From Sipunculus nudus (lineage: Eukaryota > Annelida > Sipuncula > Golfingiida > Sipunculidae), in contig CM049310.1 of assembly GCA_026874595.1 (NCBI GenBank), positions 46,101,058 through 46,165,057 on the forward strand: 64,000 nt of DNA, read 5' to 3'. Position 1 is the first letter of the stretch. Each line of letters starts with the position of its first letter. Below are positions 22,601-36,576 of the stretch, piece after piece. The notes under the pieces are model-generated. The model had not been told where the DNA came from. It was given only the letters and a program-made list of their open reading frames with translations, and did not search any database. The position numbers were made by a program, and so were the translations under genes.

Positions 22601-23494
22601 AAAAAGAATCATCACTCTTTCTTGTTGACATGGTATACATATCGCTGTACTGTAAGATTTCATAAAGCTAATAAAACGGGTGTGAACCGATATCTGACGT
22701 CGGTTATCTAAAGATAATCCCTGCAAAATATACCAGAAAACGCTGGTCCGATCGCACACAGGCTGTTTGTTTTGTTTATACCCACGTGTTTATAACATAT
22801 GGGGGGCCAGTCTAAATAATTCAAACACATTCAGAAAGAACATCAAGTGGCAAGTTAGACGAACCAGAGATTTATAAAGGGCGTTTTGCAACATGTAACC
22901 TTTCAACTTTCGAACATATAATATTACAACAACTTTAGGTTACATGTTCTTTTTTTTCCGTTTGTCAACATGGCTGTGCTCAAAAACCGTTTGTTGATAA
23001 ACAACCTCATGCATCCATTACAAACGCCTTATAAGAGCTTTTCTTACTATGTATTACCTAGAGTTCATTAATAAGCACACAGAGTACCTTTGCCTTTAAT
23101 GTTTTCTTTGGGGATTATAATAATTAACTTATAATAAGTGTAGTTTGGTTAGTATTTTCAGAAGTTTAAATGAATTAGACGTTTACACCTACTTTATTCA
23201 CACAGTGGTAGTGAAACGCACAGTGGTAGTGAAACCTTGAAATTCAAAGAGAGAGGGGTCGGTCGCATTATCTGTGGAACGTTGAACACATCTGTGACAG
23301 CGTGATATTTCATGGAGACCATACCTTTTCCTATTCAGGATTCCTAATACTAATGTCATTACTCATGAACTCACGATCTCGAGGCGTACTTAAATTACCG
23401 TTAACGGGACCCACACTAGAACACGAAAAAGGTTTTACATCATTATAACTTCAGTTTAAAATTTTCGTGCAATAGCAATACTTTGCACTGTTCA

Positions 23495-23498
<4 letters not shown>

Positions 23499-23541
<43 letters not shown>
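23499..23541. repeat. (TA)n microsatellite
   Basis: About 21 uninterrupted TA dinucleotides within intron 1. Confidence 0.95.
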
Positions 23542-23545
<4 letters not shown>

Positions 23546-26216
23546 ATTTATATCTTTTTACGATTCACAAAAGCAGGCCTTTTAAAAGAAAAAAGTCCGA
23601 GACACTCGGCCAAAGTTTGGAGATACGTAATCATATCATCATAGGGTCATACATCGTGTCATTATATGATAATATGATTAAAGGGACTTTTAAGGGAAAG
23701 TTGTCTGCACTCTGTCCAGGTTTTGACTGGCATGTTTTCAGGGACTGAGCCACCTTTGAACCGCTTTGTGCTATTCCTACAGCCAGAAGTTCGCGCCTCC
23801 AATCGGACACCCAGCACCGGGCGTCCGAAAGATATTTCGAACATCACAGACGCTTGTCCCCGCTTTCCTGAAAGCCTTGACGTTAAGAAAGATACAGATG
23901 CAGGCTCCTCCGTGAAATATAAAAATCTCGTCTGGAAAAATTCTTGAAGTACCGCTTCGTCCCGACCCCTGCGTATATTTAAGTTTAAATAAGGAAAATG
24001 AGATGAGATGATCAAATTTAGAGTGTTTTCTTTTTGTTTGTCTATTAACATCTTTGTCTTAAATCTCCTATAAGATGTCTTCGTTCCGGTGTTACTTTAC
24101 TGCACAGGTAGAAACAGCTGTCCCTTGCCCCGAGAGTCTAATCAATGTCTTTCTGTAAAACTGTTTAAAGTTCTCAAATTGGACAAAAGACCTCGGGTAG
24201 CGAGACAGAGGAAAATATCCTCCGTCCTAGATGAAGCGAACACCTTTCCTCTAACTTTACCAAAAAAAAAAACACTCGAAAATCAAACGTATTCTTTATC
24301 AGTCGTTTGCCGGAGTCAGGGCGGGAAGGTAGCTCTACAGTAACAATATCCGTATACCGCTATGTTTAGTTACTTTAATTGACTTTCAGCGTTCAATCAG
24401 TTCTATTAAAGTCACGAGGGCTGCACTAGCTTGCTGAATCACGGACTGTCAGCAGCTTCCATCTAGCAGAGGTAATCAATACAGGAAATGAGATGAACGG
24501 TACAGTAATGTATATAATGTATTGTATTTACTTAGCTCGGAGGTTACGGATACGCTACATAGTAAGATCCACCTAAGTAACTGATTTTCACTCCATGGTA
24601 TTCAGTGAACGGCGGCCCAGAGTCGAATTCATATTACTACAGTGTTAACCCCGAGAAGCGTTTTATTGTAAACGGGATGTGTTTTCCAAAAGGCCAGAAC
24701 ACCTGACAATTATACCTTATCGCAGTCTCAAAGTGCACTCTGTGTCCTTCCTACAGTGGTTTACATCCTGACAGAATATATAAAACAATTTATAATTCAT
24801 AATTTTAAAATTTGAAATAAATAAGGTACTAAATATTGAATGATCAAGAATATAAACCTGTTCCAATTTATGTACTCTTAATAAACCTTTGAAACGATGC
24901 TATTTGTACACAATAACCTTGATGTTTTGACAGTTCTTTATTCAATGTATCTATCGCAGCATAAAGGTGAAGTTCCTCGGAAAAAATGTCGCTCTTGACT
25001 TTCAGTGTCAGAGTCTCATTTATATAGTAGTTACAGGATCAATCCAGATTTGATTTTGATATTGAGGTCAGTTGTGATTGCGGTAAGTGGTAATGGGTGT
25101 AGGGTTTGGACAATTTGTGTCACGAATTTTCATTGAACTACACTGTAGTCCTTTCAGATAGGTCCTACTTTACTGAACTGTATTCTACACATTATAAAAT
25201 TGACTTAAATCGATCGTGCAACGGTAAATCATCAGATGGATATAAAACATGATAGGGACAATCAGTTTAATGTCGGAGAAAAGGTATAATTCATCCTCTA
25301 ATAATAACTTTTATAATCATTTCACAGGAACAGGTCTAAAACGATGATATGATAATAGCATATTTTTCCGATGAATATTATAAATAAGAATTATTCAATA
25401 CAAAACAACATCCAAATTCTTACTAAAGGTTTCATGAACAGCTGAAAGTATATAGGATAATAAATTTGTGACTATACGTTTCCTGAAGATTCTATTCCGG
25501 ACAGGGGCACTGTTGGTTCTAGGTCAGATATTAGACAGAACCACAACCATTTGATAAACATCGCTAATAATTAATGGGCAGCATTAGCTGGAACGGACTA
25601 TCATTTCATTTTGCCCAAGATCACTAGACTACAGTGTCGTTTTATGTATAACCGCAGGGCATTGCCCTATTTTGTCCTATCATAACAACCAACTAATTCT
25701 ACAGGATTTTGAAATACTCTTAAAACTGGTCGTTTATTTTGCTGCTTTCATAGCATACTTTACTGAATCTTTACTGAATCAGACCAGATTCGATCAGTGC
25801 CGGAGGCAGAACTTTAGCGTCTGGAAACGAATGTACGCGACACCGGAAGTTAGTCTTACGACAACACGTGACAGTGGGCGTATTCTGTTTGTCTGTAATC
25901 AGCTCAATAACTTAATTTTGGTGCAACAAATACGGGCCATTGTTGATAGAAATAATTAATACTAATTCTTCAAAATTACTATCATGACGTATACAATTAA
26001 CTTATAGTTTTTATTTTTAGCAACCTACTATAAAATAGCGCTATATATAGTGAACAAGAAAAGGGGCAGAGACCGAAAATAAAGCGCCTGATTGGATAAC
26101 AATGCTTTGTGTGGGTACAGCAAATATTTGAATTTGCTTAAATAAATAGTAGGCAATCATATAATTAAAAAATCAAAATTATCTGTAAGATGAGCATATT
26201 AAAATAATGGTGTATT

Positions 26217-26680
26217 AGCTCATGCCCGATGGGCTTATTCTATTATACATGGCCGGGCTCATGGTATGGCGATATGGCGTCTGTCCGTCCGTTCATTTGT
26301 TGGCGCTGGTTAACAATTTCTAAAATGCTTCTTTTCCATTTATATCTTGACCTACATTCATTGTGTTTGCTTTATCTAATACGGCTGGGTGTGGGGTTTA
26401 AAGCTTCTACACAGAAATTAATTAATTATTGAAATCTATGCCAATTTTTTGAAAAATCACGATTGTGCTTCTTCCCCTCATTCTTGAAAGATTTTGATTC
26501 AGCCTATTAAATCAGATACGGCTAGGAGTACCATTCGAAACGTCTGTGCAGAATTTCAAAAAATTATTTTTTAAAATTGCATAACAAAATTTATTTCTTA
26601 ACAGATTTTGATTCTGTTTGCTTAAATTGAAAGGGCTAGTCTTTTAAACAGAACTTTTAGCCACCTGAGATACCAACTTC
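26217..26680. mobile_element. Pearl-like island, degenerate
   Basis: Starts with a short GCCC-GAT-GGGC stem-loop (26224-26234), then CTGTCCGTCCGTT with a two-unit CCGT tract near 26281. Two to three degenerate monomers of about 138 bp follow, for example TACGGCTGGGTGTGG near 26380 and TACGGCTAGGAGTACC near 26518. The hairpin is short and the end is diffuse, so this is the weakest of the four islands. Confidence 0.4.
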
Positions 26681-27191
26681 CTGTGATAAAAGTTAATGAC
26701 ATGCACTTAGTGAAATGTGTATCAATTTATATTGCGGGGGCGTAGGATGAGCACTACGTCTTTGATTTTCGCGTTTATTATCTGTTCGGTTTATAAATGT
26801 CTTGGAGCTATATTAAATGGTCAGGAAAAGAGAATAAGGGATATTAAGTGCCTGATTAGACAAAAAAAATACAATCACATGTCTGGCTATAAGGTACAGG
26901 TATCATTCATGTTTTGCTTGTAAAGAGAAAAATGGAGTGACTTGTATAAATGATTACAGATAATTCTACAAGGAAGTTGAAATAAGACCACAGTAGATTG
27001 CAAAGCCTTTGAATCTAATGTTCCGGTATAATACTTCAATCAACATCCTTAATGATGGGCTAATCACGGGATGAATTTACCGTTTAATTCCCTGCTGCCT
27101 TAGGCATGCCATCTACACTGAGCTGCGACTTTTGTGAACTTTCAGGAGATGTAGCCCACAGAAATATCATTTTCTTTTTTGTAAAACGCTG

Positions 27192-27218
27192 CCCCCCCCC
27201 CCCCAAAAAAAAAAAAAA
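27192..27218. repeat. Poly-C then poly-A tract
   Basis: C13 followed directly by A14 in intron 1. Confidence 0.9.
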
Positions 27219-29108
27219 TCAGCGATAACAATTTTACCACATTAGTCCACATCAGTATTAAGTACCAGTATTAATGTATTAAGGTATTCAGGGTCTGCCC
27301 TTGTTCTGGCCAATACTACATTTATCGATTTCATTTATTTCAATTTGTTACCTTTACCTCTCTAAAAATATCGAGGTTAATCATGTTTTTGAGAGTTTTA
27401 TGTTTTATACCTTATACAATACTAAAACCTCATATAAATTTATACTTTCAAATTTTAGTGGTTTTGTTTTTTGTTTTATTTTATTAATTTTTCTATTCCA
27501 TTCATGTATCCAATTCTACTGAATCAACTCCTTGAAGACACACCCACATTAACGGGACACTTATTATTCCAAACACAACAGTATAAATCTCAGAAAATAC
27601 ACGTAAGTCGAGTTTTAGGGAGTTTCTTCATAACTCTCGATAAGCTGATGGTGCTAGCTTTCTGATTGAATAGCCCATCTTTTTGTAAAGCGTGAGCCGG
27701 AGCACAGAGCCTTTGTTCAGCCAACGACCAATCCAATCTGCGCCACCCGAAAAAGCCAGGTGCATACAGGGCAAAACGTAGGGATGTGACAGTAAAAACA
27801 AAACCCGGACAGCGGATGGATTTCACAGAGTTATTTTTATTGAGTCTGCAGTTCTGAAGAAGAATGTGAAAGAAGGACAGCGTTAAGTGTATGTAACTCA
27901 GAAAGATACCCACATGATTTTTTATGTAATTTGTCAGGGTTGGTGAATTATTTTTAGGTTTGTTGATTTCTTTAATAACCAATATACTCAAGTTTTAGAT
28001 ACGCGATGGTTGATTGATATAAGAAGTGTACAATACGACAAGGACCCTCACGTTCTATGCATTTGTCGTTGGGATCCAGCGCTCAACATGATTTCCCCGT
28101 CAATGTGCAAAAAAGCGACTTTCATCTAAAAGTTCTTTTGGAGAGGGTTAACCTTTCTTATGATGCCTAGTTAGCCTTTCACAACTGCTAATAGTACTCT
28201 CTGCCCCTGCACAACTGAAATGCCCTGTATGAGCTATACACGTTTTGACATGTAGGGAATTTTAAGTTGTTTGCTGATTTGCTGACGAAGATTTCAGATG
28301 AAAAAGCCCACCGCAAAAGCAGAAATTTTTAAAGAAATGATCCCACGTATGTCAGATATTATTATAATTTCTATTTTTATAATAGTAATATATAGGGGAA
28401 AGATAGGCTATATTATAAAAAACATGTCTGTTTGGAGCTGAACAAAAAAATTAAAGAAAAGAAATTTTGTGGGTACAGGTAAATGCCCTTTCTTTTTTAA
28501 TGTATAAGAAAGAAACCGTTTCCAAAAGATAAGTTGTTCAAACCTTTTTATAACAGAATAACGTTTCGTATTTTTCCTAATGCTGGGTGTATAGTATGAA
28601 AGTTCATTATTTTAATGGCTCTTTTTCAATGATTTATTAATTCAGGAGTTAAGTATTATAATATAAGTTATTTTGAATAACTATATGCCCCTGTGTTAAC
28701 TTTAACTGGACAGTTTTTATCCGAAAAAAAAATCTTAAATTATCACATTAATTCACATTTGACTAGGCACAATGTTACTTTACCGTGAGGGGAAAAAAAC
28801 ACCATTGTATATCCGGGGGCAAATTGACAAAACCCTTGTCAAATAAAAACTCCATCTAGCAAGTCGACATTTATTTACTTGAAGAGCAGACTGGTGTATG
28901 TACATATTTCATGTACGTTAATGGACATTGTTGATATTACAGTGTGTCATCACACTTGAAACAATGTATAATGGATTGGTAAAACACGAGCAGACGACCT
29001 TTCGTGACCTAGGCGCTAAAACATTTATAAACCGTCCCTAATATAATTGAACCTTATTTTTGAAAGAAACTTGAGGTTTCCAGGATTTCATGTGAGTTCT
29101 TCAATCAA

Positions 29109-29109
29109 T

Positions 29110-29141
<32 letters not shown>

Positions 29142-29186
29142 ATATATATATATATTTTATATATATATATAATATTATATATATTT
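29109..29186. repeat. (TA)n microsatellite, interrupted
   Basis: TA-rich tract with AATA and TTTTA interruptions, about 535 bp before coding exon 2. Confidence 0.9.
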
Positions 29187-29720
29187 CATAGGTATGCCCG
29201 AAAACTCAAGTATTGTTGTATAGATCTGATTTTATATAATATAAATTCATTTAACATTGTCATGATTATAAAAATCTATATCTGATTGGGTGAAATGCAT
29301 TGAAGAAAATAAACACAGATTCAGACAAAATACAGGTTTTTGCTTATCATACCTCGCATGAGGTTTTATATTTTACCCTTGGTTTCTCTGTGTACAGTTT
29401 TTCTCAAACACTCCATTTGATTTTGGATGTAATCTGGGACACTATCCTAAGTTTAATTCAAAGGCTTCCTTTCCATTGTTAAATACTGCCTTTTCGTTTG
29501 TCCCTTTAAAGACCCAGAGCCAACTAATCAGCCATTTGAATTGTTGAACCGTCCCACACATATCCTGTCTTGCTGTATATTGTATGTTTATCGGATTTAA
29601 TTATGGTCAGAGGGGTCTCTGGCCACATCTTTGTTATCACAGCATTTGCTTTCTATACAAAGTGAATACGTTATATGTCATGAGACGAACATGTTCCTCA
29701 TTTTGATTCTGTCATTCCAG

Positions 29721-29751
29721 ATACCTCTGTTGTTGACAGAAAAGCCAAAAG
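29721..29751 (+). CDS. Cysteine-rich secreted precursor, coding exon 2 (31-nt microexon)
   Basis: Flanked by ATTCCAG and a GTAAGA donor. Entered in phase 1 and left in phase 2, it encodes NTSVVDRKAK; the next exon supplies the Arg. This creates a K-A-K-R sequence, a plausible proprotein-convertase (furin/PC2) site. The exon gives a short polar spacer, so cleavage would release the downstream peptide from a propeptide of only a few residues. At 31 nt it would be invisible to ORF searches. It is accepted because both splice sites and both phases agree with the flanking exons. Confidence 0.6.
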
Positions 29752-32700
29752 GTAAGATGTTTTGTTAACCTAGGGTGTATATATACAGTTTGATCAGACA
29801 CATAAGATACAGGTATTGTCATTATTACGTTCTCATGCTCCTAGTAACGACATAATGACATCGGTTTTGGTAGGCTTTTCTTCTAGACATCTCTTCACTC
29901 CAATATTTATTATTTTCAGGAGCTACTTCTATCATCTCATGTATGACTATAGTGGTTTTACGTTGTTGTTATTGTGGTCTTTTTGATATTTGATATAGAG
30001 TAGATGTACGTGCTACATAGATGCATAGACTTTCAGTTCTATGATTGTTTTCTTATTTTGTTATGCTGCTTATTTAGGATGCTACTGTAAGTTGTGTTGT
30101 TTAATAATGTAATAGTTATGTAATTTTTATCTTACTGTTATGATTGCGTCTTTTCAATAAATCTTCAGCATGGCCTTCAAATACCCCGTATTTCATTCAG
30201 CTGATTGAATTTTTCCCTTAAAATATCTATTTCCCTTAAATTTATATAAAATTTCATGTAACGAGTCTGTACTGAATATCAGTTAAATAACTTCGACAAT
30301 AAAAACTCCCCGTATACACAAATTATTATCCTTAAATGCAAGAAACATTATAATACTTTAAAGAACATTGATAGCAAATAAAATATTAATAATAATGATT
30401 TTTTTAATGTACAAGCATAAGAATACGTTTTTCCCACGCTCTCCGGAATTACTCATCCGAATTATTATTCAATGACGTGGAATACCTTGTTGACCTGTAA
30501 AGGAACTGAATAACATAGGCAGTCAATTAGTTATTACTATAGTGATTACTCCACTTTTTTCTACTTATTCTAAAAATAATGTTTCCTATTATAATACATG
30601 ATTTAGACTGACAATATATTTATTTCTCTTTTTATATAAATAGACCAGCACCTGCCCCCACGCCCTTGTTGTCACTATAAATGTCACTTTATTTTGTGGC
30701 GTGCACAAGGGTCAACCTGGTATATGGACTATTGCTTACTTTTTAAATAAAAGAAAATGTCCCCCCTTTACGGCTTATCATTTGCACTTGGGTATGACAG
30801 CACGAAGATTGTCGTTTCTTTGTGTCTTTTTTCACATTGACTCGAGTCGGATATGAAAACGACATTCCCACAAAAAAATTCATAGCAGAAATACAACAAA
30901 CCTTAAACGGTCTTGCAATCTACCGATTTTTTTTCAGCCGGTAAAATCTGCAGGTGAAATTGATCTGCACATCTGCACATTGTTGATCTAGTGGACGTTT
31001 TTTGTGTGTACATCACCAGATTTTTCCGGCCATTTTTTGGGTCTTTTCGTTTCGTACACGTGTCCTATATTGCTATCTTGTCATGAATGGTGAAAAAAAA
31101 ATTAGGAGACAAATCAGCATGTTGGGTTTGGGGACGTCATCAAATCTACCGGATAACTCAGTCATATGAAAAACGGAAAATCCTTGACATTGTTAACATT
31201 TTCACTGCCGCTTTTTCTCCGAATTTTAAGAAATTGTACCGGCGGACCCAAACTATCGATCCTATTGAAATTTCCTGCCGGCAAAGAATCGACCGGGGAT
31301 ATCGGTAAATAGGAAGCCGGCTTTACAACGGCAACTTGACAACCAACTAAAGCTGTTCAAAACATTAACTGCGGTGTTTCGTATGGACGAGTAGCATACG
31401 TGAGACAAAACAGAGAGTGAAATTTGAGGAAGATTGACAAACTTGAACAGAGAAATTGTCAGGATATTTGGATATGTGAATAGAGGCAGTCAGATCTTGC
31501 TAAAACATTCACTCCAGATGACAAAATGCTTTAAATTTTATGAATATTGATTAAACTTTGTTAGATTAGATTATATATGTTAAAGAGCTTTCAGGAACGC
31601 GGGAATAAGCGTCAGAAACTCATGATATCGGTCTGGAACTCGCGGTTATCAACCCCCAAGCGTCCCACCAGACGCGCGGTTTCAGGCTGCACTACCTCAA
31701 TTACCAAAGCGGGCTCCGTCCAAGTCGCTGCCCAACGATCATTATCCACTTGGGCAAACCCGTAAGACATAATTAATGACCTGAGACCTAATTAATTAAC
31801 TCACGATCGTCGGCGTACTTATCTGACCACATCATAGTTCTGTACCTATTGTCTGGATCAAAGTGTTATCTCAACACAAATCCAGGGCAAGCCAAACTGC
31901 TAACCTGAAGTCGCAATTAACAATCCTGGTATTATGAGGAAAAGTGCAATACAGTGGACTGGTCATTGTTATGCATATTCCATTGAAGATTCATAAATAA
32001 AAGGGATATTAAACGTGTATAATGAAATCTGCATTAGATGTACTTAAATGAACCTATCCCTCCGCTATCCAAATCTGTTCTGTCAAGTAAAATCGTCTTG
32101 TAACTCTATTTGCATTCATGAATTTATATGTAAACGCCGTTCTTTTCAAGACAAATGCGAGTAAATCAATACGGCATGAGGTTATTTTACCATTATTCAG
32201 AGCGAGTACTATGTATTATCTGCATATACATTATGAAATCAAAAGTTTAATCGATAGCAGTTCCTATAATTTGAATGAGTCTCTCGCACGATCGTCAGGT
32301 ATTCTTGCTGGTTAACGAAATTATTTCAACTTAGAGTTTCTAATCGTTTACGAAACGCTATGCTTAATCATGGACAGTTACAGGTGTACTGACACTCCTG
32401 ATTGGGCACGCTCAATGCAGCTCATTAACGGGACTACATCCTCGTTTCGATAGCCGTTGACGTAATCTAGTTGTTTATCAGTCAATCGTTAATTATGAAT
32501 GACCAAATGTCTGTACGTTTCATACAGAGAAATATTGTAGATTTTAGGAAAACTTTTAAGAGATGGAGAGTTCTTGAACTTTTCAAAAAGATTTTTGTAA
32601 TTTTTGTGTAGCTACTTTTTACTAGTCTTTGGTAAAGCTCAGTCTGATTTCATATGACTGGTGTACATAAGTTGAAACAGATAATAATTATATTAGAAAT

Positions 32701-35162
32701 CTAGCTTGAATTATGCAATGTGCTGTGTCTTTAATTATTTGCATAATTAAATATTAAATAATGATAAGAAATAAGAAAACATTGATTTGATTTGATGCAG
32801 ACACTTCAACATTAGTCGCGGACCCATAGTCCTCCAAAGACCCTTTGGACTCTCCAAAATTTTGACCCGGGATCCAGGCCTCTTAAAAATACCCTATTGA
32901 AAGCCCTTGTATGTTAAGACCTCTACTCTTAAATTGTCCGGGTTTTAATATGATTTACCTTATCAGTAAAGATTAATCCCTCTTGTCCCGGTCTACTATC
33001 TATTTTACCCAAAAAGCAATTTTTGATTGATGACAGCTACCATCTGATAAACTATCCTATGGTTTAAATGCAACAACATTATGACAAGAAATAATTTGTT
33101 TGTAGAGTATAATCATTTCAGTAATCGGCACAATGACAGGCAATGAAGAGTTCATTATTTTTATTCTAAAGATAAAAAATAATGCATCAAAAGCACATTT
33201 CCATTAATTTAATTTTTTTTTTGCATGTATGTTTTCATTATCTTAATTGCTTTTAGAACGCTTCATATAAAAATTATAAAAAAAATGTCTCATAATAAAA
33301 AAATCTCTTGCGCTACCTGAATCGCAGATCTTTTTTTTTCTCTCAAAATATCAACAAACAAAGACCGTACATCTGTGTGTGTGTATTTTGGGCGTTGTAC
33401 TTTATCTCCCCATTAACTTTCTGACCATTCCCCACCTTTATCTTTGTCTCCGACCAAAATAGTCACGTGACCTCACCATTAAACTATTACAATTCATCAT
33501 ATTTGTTTCTTTTCTCTGCTACACCACCCGTGTATGAAAACGTGTTTGTTATTGTCTCAGCTGTGCAACAACTCCTTCAATATATGTCCATTTTGTTATA
33601 TGATAATTTCATCTTTTTTTTGTGCCTTGGAAGTGGATTGTACGCCTCCACAAAGACTAAACACCTAGAATGTTCCTTTTCCGGGGCTTTATGTTCTACG
33701 AAATATTATAGTTTTTCTTGTTCAACTCAATCTAGATTATATTTTATTCTGATATGATTAAATTAAAATGAAAATATACAGTTTTATATATGAATATTAA
33801 CATAGCGTCACAATAAGAAACTTTAATATGAGACATTGATGGATAACTTGATAACTTATAAAAAACAAGTTCCTGTTGTTTAATACTTATAAGAAAAGAT
33901 AATATTAAACAACATAAATAAAAAATAGATATTATAAAAATAATTACATTAATATATAAGTTTCAGGCTTAATGCAGCGGAGTGACAAAGACAATAACAA
34001 TAGTGACGTTGACACTGGTGTCTGAACATGCATATTGCTTCTCCAGTCTCGATATTACTCGGTCAAGCATTTATGCTGATCTGCCGTCATAAGTTAATGT
34101 TTGAAAGAATGTGTGAATAACACATACAAATACCCTTGTAGAAAATAAAATGATATATTACAAAGAAAGAAAATGTATAAAATGTCTTCCTATGATTTCA
34201 GAGGTGTCTGTGAATGCTAATTATCATTCTGCCCGAGTAACGACTGTAATTTTGTTGAATAATCCAGCGTTATTTTTCGGCCTTCGTTTGCACTAGGTTT
34301 ATTTTATGTGGTTTTAACGCCGTAAGAACAAACGTGTCCATATGACAATACCTCTTTTTTTGTAATCTTTCGTGGTTTTGGAATTTCCTGTTTCCTCTTC
34401 TCAGTAATTTTACTCCATAACCTTCTCTGTTATTTACTTGTTGTTATATTATCTTCCTTTGTCAAGAGGAGCCCTTTATGCATTCTCAGCACGTAAATGT
34501 TTAAAAACTTACACAATATTACAAATAACCGTTTATTTAATTTATGGATGACGATTTGGATGGTAACATTAAGTCAACTACATATGACCTATCATAGAAT
34601 GACTTGCATATTAAGCATTATAACAGGGCGATGTTACCTACATTGGTTAATAGCCTCATGATATTGAGTTATATATAGCGTCAGAAGTCATGTATTTTAG
34701 AACAAAAACGGAAGAATCATGGTTCAAATGCGAATGTTAATATTTTTTTAGTATACAAGGGGTGTTATGAACCCTGGTTTAAGCCGATCTTTGGATAAAA
34801 GTAACACGAGTGATGACGACAGTTTGAGAACCGGTAAGGCTTACAGTGTAATGTTCAATGTATGGTAAAATGACAGGCTTATGGAATGGCAAAACATAAA
34901 ATTAGGCTTACACGGTTCAGGCGATTGAATTAGACAGTACCTTCTACACCTCATAGTCTTTTATTCAGAAGTTTTTTTTAATTCAGATTATTGCTTCTCG
35001 ATTGTTCCTAGTCAATCTATGAAAACTTAAATTTTAGAGCCATTTAATAATAGCTTATCATTCTTTTTGTATTGTTAACCTCGTCTTCATAAATATATAT
35101 ATATGTAAAATACCACAGACCACAGACATTGTGGGAAAACCTCATTCATTAACATCTATATA

Positions 35163-35623
35163 CACTGCCAAAAAATATTTGTCTTGTTAAGATAGATTTC
35201 TGGACTAGAAATTTTCTTCTGACAAATCTTCAAGAATATTTATCTTAATTTTCTTAACACAAGATATGTTATCTTGTCAGGAGAAATATTTTCTTGACCA
35301 AAAACATTTACTGACTCCCAGGAAATTATTTTTTGTCATACGATTTTTTAAAAGAAAATTTTATTTTTGTTATGTGCAAGCACATGCACTATGTTGATGC
35401 ATGATATTATTTCTTGCCATAAGATATCTTTTTCTGATAGCAAGAAAAATTATCTTATCAGAAGAAAAAAAAATTGTGAACAGAAGATTGTTCTTATCCA
35501 AAACAAGAAAACTTTTCCTGCCCCGCTCCCAAGAAAAAAACTTCTTGCCACAAGTTATTTTTTCTTATAGTGTGAAACTTTAGGGAGTGGGACAAGAAAA
35601 ATTATCTTCTTTTTTGGCAGGGT
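35163..35623. mobile_element. TA-flanked MITE (CACTGCCAAAAAA termini)
   Basis: Terminal inverted repeats CACTGCCAAAAAA at the left and TTTTTTGGCAGGG at the right are flanked on both sides by TA (35161-35162 and 35624-35625). This is the expected target duplication of Tc1/mariner-type elements. It encodes no transposase. The interior is unusually self-similar, built of repeated TTATCTT, AAGAAAA and TTTTCTTG blocks in both orientations. Confidence 0.65.
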
Positions 35624-36300
35624 AATTTTAATCCCCATACGATAGCCAGAAACCGCAACGGGCCATGGCAATACCTTGGAAATCACGATTTGTGATTGTG
35701 ACAATCATCACTTTAACAGAACTCACGCGACGCTAAAAAAGGAATGGTGACATTTATTTGAGGAAGCTTTGAATTTTTTCCCATAAATCTTGTATACAAA
35801 TATCAAATATCAATACGAGACCTAGGTTATCTCTAAAGACCTCTCATGAGGCACGCATCTGATGGAAGGGTATATCAGTCACCTCATTAAAACGACAATT
35901 ACTAAGGAACAATGGCGGGGACGCCATATCTTAATTTTTAACAAGACTTGTTAGCTGCGCCCGTTATAATATGCCCTTTGAATAAGTACCACTTCACCGT
36001 CAGGTGAACCCAGACGCCACCTAGACTTGCAGACTTGTTCTCTGAGATTAAGGAGTTGATCCTGCCTCTAGATGGGGAGCAAGCCTTCTCAAACCTTCAC
36101 ATTCTTCCCGGCAAAAAGTAAAGAGTGCTGGTGGACCTGGTGAAAGCTATGTGCTGAAGCAAGCTATACAACTGGTCGTCACCAAACAAACAATAATTCC
36201 TTGTGATCTTTGAGTGAACTGCCTAGTTTACTTTTCAACTTTATTCTACCGTGTATTTGGGATCAGGGAACTTTTGCATCTTTTATATAATGTATAATAC

Positions 36301-36576
36301 CAGTGGCGTCAATTTATCTTCAAGGGTGGTGGGGGGGGGCATATATATATACCTTTTATTGTCTGTGCGACACACTTTAAGTACATACCAATTTTGTATA
36401 AGATTTTGAAAAATTAGGTATATCAATTATAAATTATTTAAGCTATTAAGTATTTCTTTATTTTCAATATAAAGATATTATTCTTTCAATATTTGGGGGA
36501 GATTACATTGGCCATCCCCCTTGCTTAAATATGGGGGAAATATACCCCCCCCCCCCCCCCTGCATTGACGCCCGTG
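36301..36576. mobile_element. G/C-tract foldback element with GGCGTCAAT termini
   Basis: The left end CAGTGGCGTCAAT and right end ATTGACGCCCGTG are imperfect inverted repeats. The interior has G10 and C16 runs and TTACATTGGCCATCCCCC, TTGCTTAAATATGGGGG. The right half is homologous to 43566-43668. There is no coding capacity; it is a MITE-like element of unknown family. Confidence 0.6.

Larger units (their letters stand above)
19066..29720 (+). other. Intron 1 of the cysteine-rich precursor gene
   Basis: About 10.7 kb, GTAAGT to CAG. It contains a G/C-tract repeat at 19596-19690, a (TA)n at 23499, a pearl-like island at about 26217-26680, a C/A homopolymer at 27192 and a long TA tract at 29109. 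No additional in-frame coding exon could be supported. The block at 23690-24350 is GC-richer with short open frames on both strands and is unexplained. Confidence 0.6.
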
